DNA from: BS750m-G62 sp964577175
GTDB lineage: Bacteria; Planctomycetota; Phycisphaerae; FEN-1346
Assembly (NCBI GenBank): GCA_964577175.1
Contig: CAZNYC010000065.1
Coordinates: 1 to 21,815 of the forward strand
DNA length: 21,815 nt
Direction of reading: 5' to 3'
Shown: one piece after another, positions 7,401 to 13,242 of the stretch
How the letters are laid out: the number at the start of each line of letters is the position of its first letter
Position numbering within the stretch: the stretch's first letter is position 1
Translations under genes and position numbers: made by a program
The notes under the pieces: model-generated
What the model was told of the DNA's origin: nothing
Database searches by the model: none
What the model saw: only the letters and a program-made list of their open reading frames with translations

Positions 7401-8087
7401 ATGCGCGGGACCGCCCTCCCAATTCGCTTCCGGAAGCGCGACACGCGGCAGGCCGGGAGACCCGCCGCGCGGCAACGCGGGTCAGGCGGCCGCCTCCCCG
7501 CCTTCACCCTGGCCGAACTGCTCATCACGATCGCCATCATCGGCATCCTGGCGGCTCTCGTCCTGCCCGCCGTCTTCGGCGCCCAGTTGACCGCCCGCGT
7601 CACGCAGGTGCGGTCGGACCTCCGGCAGATCGACCTCGCGCTGCACGATTACTGGCTCCACTTCGACGCTTACCCGCCCGCGCGAATGTACTGCAACACG
7701 GACAAGCGGCCGCTGCACCACTGCCTGCCCGAGGAACTCTGGCGGTACGACTTCCTCGGCGGCCCGATGTACGACCGGTTCAACACCGGCCGGACGTATC
7801 GCTACACGGCGGTCGGACCGGCGTTCGTCAACGACAGCCCGACCCAGGCCCTGCTCGCCATCCCGGACACGTTCCCGGAACCGGGCGGCGAGGTGGAGAT
7901 CCATCGCGACCCGCAGACCTCGCCCATAAGGTGGATGGCGTGGAGCGTCGGGCCGAACGGTCCGCAGGAAGACTTCATCAAGGTCATGCAATTCAATCCC
8001 GCCGACCCGGCGGGCTGGTATCCGCGGGACCCGCGCGGCATCGTCGTGCGGTACCACGACGGCCACTGCGGCATTTCGCCGGAGTGA
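7401..8087 (+). CDS. Prepilin-type N-terminal cleavage/methylation protein (pseudopilin-like)
   Basis: This 228-residue protein carries a type IV prepilin signal. A long basic leader of 34 residues ends LPA, followed by FTLAELL with Glu at +5, then a hydrophobic helix of about 20 residues to LPAV. Residue -1 is Ala rather than the usual Gly, which prepilin peptidases can tolerate. The remainder has no cysteine-rich or minor-pilin motif that I recognise, but ends with YHDGHCG, loosely recalling the H/DG tail of planctomycete pseudopilins. Stand-alone genes of this type are abundant in planctomycetes. It follows the cupin gene by eight bases. Confidence 0.8.
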   Translation: MRGTALPIRFRKRDTRQAGRPAARQRGSGGRLPAFTLAELLITIAIIGILAALVLPAVFGAQLTARVTQVRSDLRQIDLALHDYWLHFDAYPPARMYCNTDKRPLHHCLPEELWRYDFLGGPMYDRFNTGRTYRYTAVGPAFVNDSPTQALLAIPDTFPEPGGEVEIHRDPQTSPIRWMAWSVGPNGPQEDFIKVMQFNPADPAGWYPRDPRGIVVRYHDGHCGISPE

Positions 8088-8118
8088 ATGGGCCCGCCGC
8101 CCCCGGTTCTCCTCGCGC

Positions 8119-8218
8119 TGTCACCCTTAGCGCAGCGAAGGGTCTCGCCGTGCGAACAACGGAAGGACAACGACCACGGCGAGATTCTTCGTCGCCCTGC
8201 GGGCTCCTCAGAATGACG
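8119..8218. repeat. Compound intergenic repeat with perfect inner hairpin
   Basis: The element starts TGTCACCCTTAGCGC and ends CTCCTCAGAATGAC. On the minus strand it therefore reads GTCATTCTGAG ... GAATCTC ... GAGACCCTTCG ... GGTGACA. TCTCGCCGTG (8143-8152) and CACGGCGAGA (8175-8184) form a perfect 10-bp stem with a 22-base loop. I recognise this CATTCTGAG/GAATCTC pattern from intergenic repeats in many environmental bacterial genomes. It lies between two convergent genes and may act as a shared 3' hairpin. Confidence 0.7.
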
Positions 8219-8248
8219 GCGCGAAAACGCACAGTGGCAAGAGGGGCG

Positions 8249-9478
8249 TCACCGACCCGCCGCGATGCGGGCCGTGTCGCGGGCGATCATCGCCTCCTCG
8301 TCCGTCGGGATGACGAGGATGCGGCTGGGCGAGTCGGCGGCCGCCACGTCGCGCGGGCCGTCGGCCTCGGCGGCGTTGGCGTCGGCGTCGAGGACGTAGC
8401 CGAGCGGCTCGAGCCCCTCGCACGTCCGCCGGCGGATGTGGGCGGCGTTCTCGCCGATGCCGCCCGTGAAGACGAGGGCGTCCACACGCCCGAGTTCGGC
8501 CGTATAGGCCCCCACGTACTTCCGCAGCCGGTGGCAGAAAAGGCGGATCGCCAGGTCCGCCCGCTCGCTGCCCTCCCCGGCCGCGCGGGTCACCTCGCGC
8601 ATGTCGTTCGAGACGCCCGAGACGCCCAGGAGGCCGCTGCGGCGGTTCAGCAGGTCGTCGACCTCGTCCACGTCCATCCCCAGCGCCCGGACCAAGTGGA
8701 AAATGACGGCCGGGTCCAGGTCGCCGCTCCGCGTGCCCATGACGAGCCCCTCGAGCGGCGTCATGCCGAGCGACGTATCCACGCACCGCCCGCCCCGCAC
8801 CGCGGCCGCACTGCACCCGTTGCCGAGGTGGGCCGTGATAAGATTGACCTCCCCGGCCGGCCGGCCCAACACCTCCGCCGCCTTCCCCGACACGTAACGA
8901 TGGCTCGTTCCGTGGAACCCGTACCGCCGGATGCCGTGCTCCCGGTACAACTCGTACGGCAGGGCGTAGAGGTAGGCGTGCGGCTGGAGGGTCTGGTGGA
9001 ACGCCGTGTCGAAGACGGCAACGTGGGGAACGCCCGGCATGAGGGCCATCGCCGCCCGGATGCCCGTCAGGTTGGGCGGGTTGTGCAGCGGGGCCAGGGC
9101 CGCAAAGTCCTCGATCGCCGCGATGGCGGCCTCGTCGATGCGGATGCTCTCGGCAAACCGCTCGCCGCCGTGGACGACGCGATGGCCGACGGCGTCGATC
9201 TCGCCGGGCGAGCCGATGGCCGCCGCCTCCCCCTCCGTCAGGGCATGGACCATGAGACCGAAGGCGACCTCGTGGTCGGGCGCCTCGGCCTCGCGCGTCA
9301 CCTCGCGCCCGCCCGCCTCGTGCCGCAGGCCGCCTGTCGCTTCGCCGATGCGCTCGACCACGCCGGAGGCGAGGACGGCGGGCGCAGCCGGGTCGGCCAT
9401 GTCGAAGAGGGAATACTTGATGCTGGACGACCCGCAGTTGACGACCAGGACGTTCACGCGTGTTCTGGCTGCCTTCAT
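8249..9478 (-). CDS. ackA: Acetate kinase
   Basis: This 409-residue enzyme converts acetyl phosphate and ADP to acetate and ATP, or the reverse, in the cytoplasm. The ASKHA-fold signatures are all present: LVVNCGSSSIKYSLFD at the N-terminus, GHRVVHGG near residue 97, VFDTAFHQTL, YGFHGTSHRYV, AHLGNGCS, and TSLGMTPLEGLVMGTRSGDLDP. FTGGIGENA follows towards the C-terminus. Length is typical. No phosphotransacetylase gene is visible nearby. With the pyruvate oxidoreductase it suggests pyruvate to acetate fermentation with substrate-level ATP. No strong ribosome binding site precedes ATG 9478; a GTG at 9457 is an alternative. The gene follows the M48 peptidase gene on the same strand with a 77-bp gap. 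Confidence 0.96.
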   Translation of the reverse strand: MKAARTRVNVLVVNCGSSSIKYSLFDMADPAAPAVLASGVVERIGEATGGLRHEAGGREVTREAEAPDHEVAFGLMVHALTEGEAAAIGSPGEIDAVGHRVVHGGERFAESIRIDEAAIAAIEDFAALAPLHNPPNLTGIRAAMALMPGVPHVAVFDTAFHQTLQPHAYLYALPYELYREHGIRRYGFHGTSHRYVSGKAAEVLGRPAGEVNLITAHLGNGCSAAAVRGGRCVDTSLGMTPLEGLVMGTRSGDLDPAVIFHLVRALGMDVDEVDDLLNRRSGLLGVSGVSNDMREVTRAAGEGSERADLAIRLFCHRLRKYVGAYTAELGRVDALVFTGGIGENAAHIRRRTCEGLEPLGYVLDADANAAEADGPRDVAAADSPSRILVIPTDEEAMIARDTARIAAGR

Positions 9479-9555
9479 ATGAGCGCCAACCCAGAAACAT
9501 ATTCACGCCGGGAATAGACTTACGGCTGGAGCAGAGACCTTCAGGAAGTAAAGCT

Positions 9556-10566
9556 TCAAGAAGTCCCTGTCATGCGCCTGTACTCATCTGACTCATGGAA
9601 GTCCCTCAGAGCATGGATGCGCTTCACTATGTACGGATGTGTGGAGAGCACCTCCGAGCACCGCGATATCCAGTCAGCCTCAACTTCCATTCTTTGTGCA
9701 AAGAGCCGGTTCAAATCCATCTTCTCAAAGAGTTGCTTGCCAACTGCCACCTTCGCCAACGCGCAAACAGAAGCCTTAAGGTCGCGGCTCGCCAACACCC
9801 CCCCGCGGTCGCACGTATATTCCGCCTTTCGCATCCAGCGCAAGAAGAAGAGGCTCACCAATTCAGAGACAACTGGAACCGCAACTGCTTCGCCGGTTAG
9901 AGCTAGCCACGTCGTATGACCGCACTTTATGTGAGAGAATTCGTGCCCAATGACACTGACCAGTTCCTCCTGGTTTAGCGATTCAACGGTAGCAGAATGC
10001 AGAACCACACTCTGTTTGGACAAAAAACCCAAGGCGAACGCGTTGATGACCGGGTCTTGCTTCACAAACACGGGCGGGAGCACCATAGACAACCGGTCAG
10101 CCGCAACCAGGGCGGCCTCATGCACCTCTCGCAATTGCTGGTCCGAAACCCGAACGCAAGATCCCAGGAGCTGGCCCTGCCGAACCATAATGACAGCAAC
10201 AGAGATTCCGACCAGAATAAGGACTATTCCGCAACTCAGGCCAACCACCACTACCAGCACAAGGAGCATCAGTGCAACACTGACGTACAGCGCGGCCATC
10301 TCTCCTTTAACGCGGTACGCCTCCGCTGTCAAATACTGCCCGTACTGAGGTGGTGCCGCCTCGCCCTTAGGCGGTTGGCCGGGGCCGCCCGCTCCCGGCG
10401 GCGGCGGTGGCGGCGGCGCGCCGGGCGCCTCGCCGGCGTGGGTCTCGCTCTCGGCCTCGCCTTGACCCTCGGCCTGCGCCTCGCCCTGGGCCTCGCTCTG
10501 AGCCTCCTCGCCTTCAGCCTCGGGTGCCGCCTCTTCCGGCCGCTCGTCGTTCTGCTGTTCGTCCAT
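9556..10566 (-). CDS. Membrane M48-family (HtpX-like) zinc metallopeptidase
   Basis: This 336-residue protein is a membrane-bound zinc protease. The catalytic motif is HEFSH (208-212), and the third zinc ligand is probably Glu249 in RKAEYTCDR, as in M48 peptidases. The first 75 residues are low-complexity, rich in Glu, Ala and Gln and then Pro and Gly (PPPPPPP at 51-57). Two adjacent hydrophobic segments lie at about 92-128. I chose ATG at 10566, preceded by GGGGAA; an in-frame ATG at 10605 is possible, while the longest reading frame starts upstream of the promoter. The codons for residues 80-336 are clearly poorer in G+C (50s per cent by eye) than the N-terminal part and all neighbours, suggesting acquisition by transfer. 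HtpX-type proteases degrade misfolded membrane proteins, but the target here is unknown. Confidence 0.87.
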   Translation of the reverse strand: MDEQQNDERPEEAAPEAEGEEAQSEAQGEAQAEGQGEAESETHAGEAPGAPPPPPPPGAGGPGQPPKGEAAPPQYGQYLTAEAYRVKGEMAALYVSVALMLLVLVVVVGLSCGIVLILVGISVAVIMVRQGQLLGSCVRVSDQQLREVHEAALVAADRLSMVLPPVFVKQDPVINAFALGFLSKQSVVLHSATVESLNQEELVSVIGHEFSHIKCGHTTWLALTGEAVAVPVVSELVSLFFLRWMRKAEYTCDRGGVLASRDLKASVCALAKVAVGKQLFEKMDLNRLFAQRMEVEADWISRCSEVLSTHPYIVKRIHALRDFHESDEYRRMTGTS

Positions 10567-10630
10567 GGCCTGTTCCCCATGCTGGTAGGATCGCACGAAT
10601 CGCATGCCACCGACCGCGATGGCACCGTCG

Positions 10631-10659
10631 AGTATAAACCCGCCCGGCGGCGGCGTCAA
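10631..10659 (-). promoter_or_regulatory. Predicted sigma70 promoter of the M48 peptidase gene
   Basis: On the minus strand, TTGACG (10654-10659) and TATACT (10631-10636) are separated by 17 bases. The expected start near 10624 leaves about 58 nt before ATG 10566. Confidence 0.68.
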
Positions 10660-10724
10660 TCCAGTGGCTGAAAGCGCCACCGCCGCGCGAAGAAGGTTCC
10701 AGGAACCTTGTCCCGGTCACCCGG

Positions 10725-10752
10725 GTGCCACGGTTTGCTCGTCAAACCGTGC
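10725..10752. repeat. 28-bp palindromic repeat, copy in opposite orientation
   Basis: The stem is CACGGTTTG (10729-10737), loop CTCGT, CAAACCGTG (10743-10751). Its reverse complement has the same length and end bases (GCAC ... GGCAC) as the other copies, with paired changes in the stem. Confidence 0.8.
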
Positions 10753-10762
10753 GCCACGTTCG

Positions 10763-10876
10763 GCCGGCACCGATTGGCAAGCAATCGGTGGCACCTGCCT
10801 GCCGGCACCGATTGGCAAGCCATCGGTGGCACCTGCCTGCCGGCACCGATTGGCAAGCCATCGGTGGCACCTGCCT
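10763..10876. repeat. Three tandem 38-bp units, each containing the 28-bp palindrome
   Basis: Units begin at 10763, 10801 and 10839 and are 38 bp each. The embedded 28-bp elements start at 10767, 10805 and 10843. The first has the perfect stem CCGATTG-(GCAAG)-CAATCGG; the other two carry one A-to-C change that gives TGGC-AA-GCCA at the tip. The units are otherwise identical. Confidence 0.92.
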
Positions 10877-11026
10877 GAAGAAGACCCCTGGAACCCTTTT
10901 GGCCGAGGAAATCGTTCAACTCCGGCGCCCGCGACCGCCGATACATCCGAGGTGGGAGCGTTTCTTCCCGGCTGCTCCGGTCCACACCTCAGTCGTCCCC
11001 GCCGGCCGTTGCGAGAGGAGTTTCTG

Positions 11027-11689
11027 TTGGCACGCCCGAGACGGCAGGTTGCCTGGTTCTGGCCGGCCCTTCTGCTGGCGGGCCTGGCGGCCGTCGTGGC
11101 ATTCCGCATGTGGTCCGGCTGGGCGACGCGCCCGATGGTGGCCTCCGACACGGGCGCCGACGGCCGGGTGGCGGGCGAGGCCGCCGACCTGGCGGCCGCG
11201 GGGCGACGGCTCCGGCGCCTTCACGCGGAGCGAACGGCCACGGCGGCGCGCCTGGCCGACCTGCGGGCCGACATCGCTGCACGCCGACGCCAGGCCCGGA
11301 CGCTCGCCGACATGCTCACCGGCCAGGGCCTCACAGACTGCCCGCCCTTCCTCCGCCACGACACGACCGTCCGCGCCCTGCAACAGATCATCCGCGAAGC
11401 GGGCGGCCCGTCCCAGACGGACGCCGACGGCGTCGCGCGCCTCGCGACGGCGGCGGCCGTGGCACGCGAGCGGCTGCGGGCCCGCCTCCTTGCCCTCCGC
11501 GACCGGCTCGACCGCGAGGTCGCCGACCTCGAAGCCCAGGCCGCCGCCCTGCGGCACCGGCAGCGGCTCCAGGAAACGGGCATCCGGCAGATGCGGCAGC
11601 AGATCAAGCGGCGGCTCGACGCGCGGGACACCCCCTCGCCCCCCGCGCCGCGGTCGCCTGCGGCGTCTGCGGCCGAACCCGCCGGTTGA
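11027..11689 (+). CDS. Membrane-anchored coiled-coil protein of unknown function
   Basis: I do not recognise a named family. The 220-residue protein starts with a basic MARPRRQ and one membrane helix (about 8-26). Long Ala-, Arg- and Leu-rich heptad-like stretches follow (about 55-95 and 130-195), predicted to be coiled coil, and then a Pro/Ala tail. The topology suggests an inner-membrane anchor with a rod-like domain. I chose TTG at 11027 because GAGGAG ends six bases before it; no ATG or GTG in frame is near the start of the hydrophobic segment. Codon use fits its neighbours. It precedes the first PilZ gene by 99 bp. Confidence 0.65.
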   Translation: MARPRRQVAWFWPALLLAGLAAVVAFRMWSGWATRPMVASDTGADGRVAGEAADLAAAGRRLRRLHAERTATAARLADLRADIAARRRQARTLADMLTGQGLTDCPPFLRHDTTVRALQQIIREAGGPSQTDADGVARLATAAAVARERLRARLLALRDRLDREVADLEAQAAALRHRQRLQETGIRQMRQQIKRRLDARDTPSPPAPRSPAASAAEPAG

Positions 11690-11701
11690 CGCACAACCCG
11701 T

Positions 11702-11730
11702 TTGCGTGCGGCGGAAACCTGGGGTAGAAT
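11702..11730 (+). promoter_or_regulatory. Predicted sigma70 promoter of the first PilZ gene
   Basis: TTGCGT (11702-11707) and TAGAAT (11725-11730) are 17 bases apart. Transcription would begin near 11737, about 52 nt before ATG 11789. Confidence 0.6.
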
Positions 11731-11788
11731 ACGCAGGAAGCCGGTCGCCGGCAGGCTCCCGCCTGCCTCGCCCGGCAGGGAGGGCGCT

Positions 11789-12130
11789 ATGGCCGACGAG
11801 AGCCGCACCCCTCCGGAACGCCGCCGACATCCGCGGGCGGTCGTCGGCATCCCCGTGGAGGCCGTGCGCCGCGGCCTGCCCCAGGACGACCCGAACCGCG
11901 TGGTGGGTCTGCACGTGACGGACGTATCCCGCGGCGGCGCGGGCGCGGTCGTCCACCGCCCCCTGCCGCGCGCCGAACGCCTCACCCTCTTCTTCCCCCC
12001 GATAGGTCCGGCCGAGGCGGACGACACCCCTGGACGGGTGGTCCGCTGCGAGAATCGCGAGGACCACTGGAAGGTCGGTATCGTTTTCGAATCGTCGGGG
12101 CCGGACGAACACAGATTTGCGGACGAATGA
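11789..12130 (+). CDS. PilZ-domain protein 1
   Basis: This 113-residue protein consists of little more than a PilZ domain, the common c-di-GMP receptor. The RxxxR-type motif is in ERRRHPR (about 10-16), and the D/NxSxxG motif is DVSRGG (about 48-53). The rest has the expected beta-barrel pattern ending GRVVRCENREDHWKVGIVF. Both ligand motifs look intact, so nucleotide binding is plausible. GGGAGG lies about six bases before the ATG. A second PilZ gene follows 463 bp downstream. Confidence 0.85.
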   Translation: MADESRTPPERRRHPRAVVGIPVEAVRRGLPQDDPNRVVGLHVTDVSRGGAGAVVHRPLPRAERLTLFFPPIGPAEADDTPGRVVRCENREDHWKVGIVFESSGPDEHRFADE

Positions 12131-12144
12131 GACCGCTTTTTTTT
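12119..12144 (+). terminator. Possible weak terminator after PilZ 1
   Basis: GCGG (12119-12122) and CCGC (12133-12136) could form a short stem, followed directly by eight T (12137-12144). The T tract is convincing, but the 4-bp stem is weak and overlaps the stop codon. Confidence 0.35.
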
Positions 12145-12171
12145 GCCTCACGCCAAAAAATGGTGTATAGT
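12143..12171 (+). promoter_or_regulatory. Predicted sigma70 promoter upstream of the structured stretch
   Basis: TTGCCT (12143-12148) and TATAGT (12166-12171) are separated by 17 bases. The next coding start is more than 400 bp away, so the product would be either a long leader or a separate RNA. Confidence 0.62.
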
Positions 12172-12177
12172 ACGGGT

Positions 12178-12400
12178 GCGAGGAGGGCAACCCCGGCGAC
12201 GACGAGCCGTAGCCCGGCCGGTTGACCGACAATCTACGCCGTTTGCCTACCCAGCGACGGGCCGTCAACAAGGGGTCGGACCCGCGGGTGGACCCAGCGC
12301 CCGCGATGTCCGCCGAGACCCCTGGGACGGGGAGCATGCCGATGACGGCCCGCAGCCCGCCGACAGTCCTTTGACGGTTCCTTCTATGCCCGTTTGACAG
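12178..12400 (+). ncRNA. Candidate structured non-coding RNA or long PilZ leader
   Basis: No convincing coding sequence is seen on either strand. Nested perfect or near-perfect stems occur: CGGGCCGTCA (12258-12267) with TGACGGCCCG (12343-12352), then AGGGGTC (12271-12277) with GACCCCT (12317-12323). Inside these, GGTGGAC (12287-12293) pairs with GTCCGCC (12308-12314). Together they form one long branched arm. CCGTCAA (12262-12268) can alternatively pair with TTGACGG (12371-12377), excluding the outer stem. On the 5' side, CGGC/GCCG and CGTAG/CTACG hairpins are possible. No known class (6S, SRP, RNase P, c-di-GMP riboswitch) is matched. The 3' end is arbitrary. Confidence 0.4.
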
Positions 12401-12445
12401 GTATGTCTCTTCAAAACCGCGGGCGTTCAGAATTCCGGGGAGGCG

Positions 12446-12474
12446 TTTGCATTTCACCGTTTATGCGCCATAAT
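12446..12474 (+). promoter_or_regulatory. Predicted sigma70 promoter of the second PilZ gene
   Basis: TTTGCA (12446-12451) and CATAAT (12469-12474) are separated by 17 bases. The transcript would start near 12481, leaving a leader of about 113 nt. Confidence 0.6.
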
Positions 12475-12593
12475 TCTCCGGCGAACGTAAAGAGCGGGGA
12501 CGCCTCCTGCCGATAACTACGACGGTGCCGTTTTCCCGACGGGCAACGAGACCAGGGTGGCAGGAAGCGCCCGCGCGGCAAGGACACGACCCG

Positions 12594-13031
12594 ATGGTCA
12601 CGGATCGGAAAACGTCAGAGCGTCGCAAGGCCGCGGAACGCCGACGGTTCGGGCGTTTTGCGGCCCGGATGCCCGTCCGCACCTCGCTCGAGGACACCGC
12701 GTCCGAGGAGCAGACCGACCGACCCATCCGGTGCCGACTGCAACTTCGCGATTTCTCGCTGGGCGGCGTGCGCGTCGAGAGCCCCCATCCCTTGAACGTG
12801 GACGAGGAAGTCACGGTCAGCCTGCCGGGCGACCGCCGACGGCCGGCCGTTCATCTCACCGGGCGCGTCGTCCATTGCCGGTCCCGCCAGGACCGCTACG
12901 ACGTGGGCATCCAGTTCCACGAGCGGGAAGCCGGCGACCGCCGATCGCCGTACCTCGGTCTGCCCCGCCTGTTCAGCATGGCGGCGGAATTCACGGGGAC
13001 GCTGCGGCGGACGGCCAACGGCCAGGCGTAA
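12594..13031 (+). CDS. PilZ-domain protein 2
   Basis: This 145-residue protein is a second stand-alone PilZ protein. The Arg motif is in ERRRFGRFAAR (about 15-25), and the second motif is DFSLGG (about 54-59), followed by VRVES. GRVVHCRSRQDRYDVGIQF is the expected last strand region, with a C-terminal extension of about 30 residues (GLPRLFSMAAEFTG). It resembles PilZ 1 in layout but has different flanking sequence, so the two are probably old paralogues. AAGGA precedes the ATG by nine bases; an earlier in-frame ATG at 12525 lacks a ribosome binding site. Confidence 0.85.
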   Translation: MVTDRKTSERRKAAERRRFGRFAARMPVRTSLEDTASEEQTDRPIRCRLQLRDFSLGGVRVESPHPLNVDEEVTVSLPGDRRRPAVHLTGRVVHCRSRQDRYDVGIQFHEREAGDRRSPYLGLPRLFSMAAEFTGTLRRTANGQA

Positions 13032-13170
13032 CGCCCCGCCGCCCATGCTCCCATCCGATCCTGCCCCGGTTTCCGTACGCCCCCTCGCCTCTGCCCGCGT
13101 TTGTCTGCGCGCGCTCCCGGCCGGGGAACCGGCGCACCCTTTTTCGTATGCGAAGCGGCCCGCTATCCCC

Positions 13171-13199
13171 TTGCCTGCCGCCCGTCCCGGCGATAGGAT
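13171..13199 (+). promoter_or_regulatory. Predicted sigma70 promoter of the radical SAM-tatC-nth unit
   Basis: TTGCCT (13171-13176) and TAGGAT (13194-13199) are separated by 17 bases. The leader before ATG 13243 would be about 37 nt. Confidence 0.58.
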
Positions 13200-13242
13200 A
13201 GGGCGCCTGCAATCGGCCTGCGTCTCCTTGGGAGCGTATTCC

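Larger units (their letters stand above)
10567..11026. other. 460-bp intergenic region dense in palindromes
   Basis: It separates divergent genes. It holds a minus-strand promoter (10631-10659), a palindrome AAGGTTCC-A-GGAACCTT (10693-10709), and an inverted-orientation copy of the 28-bp repeat (10725-10752). A three-copy tandem array of the same element follows (10763-10876). I see no convincing coding sequence. Confidence 0.75.
12131..12593. other. 463-bp region between the two PilZ genes
   Basis: It contains a T8 tract, two plus-strand promoters (12143-12171 and 12446-12474), and the structured segment between them. The final 110 bp form the leader of PilZ 2. The 84-codon reading frame starting at 12143 has no ribosome binding site and an Arg/Pro-rich, random-looking product, so I do not call it. 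Confidence 0.7.

Noticed and set aside
10763..10876. CRISPR array
   Set aside because: The units are continuous 38-bp tandem copies without unique spacers, and no cas genes are nearby.
12143..12397. 84-codon open frame between the PilZ genes
   Set aside because: There is no ribosome binding site, the start lies inside the promoter, and the product is Arg/Pro-rich and random-looking.
12178..12400. c-di-GMP-I (GEMM) riboswitch ahead of PilZ 2
   Set aside because: GGGCAACCCC and a later CGGCC recall the class, but the conserved ACGCAAAGC segment and the tetraloop receptor are absent.
13112..13147. G+C-rich stretch ending in five T after PilZ 2 as a terminator
   Set aside because: No stem longer than about four base pairs can be drawn immediately before the T run.
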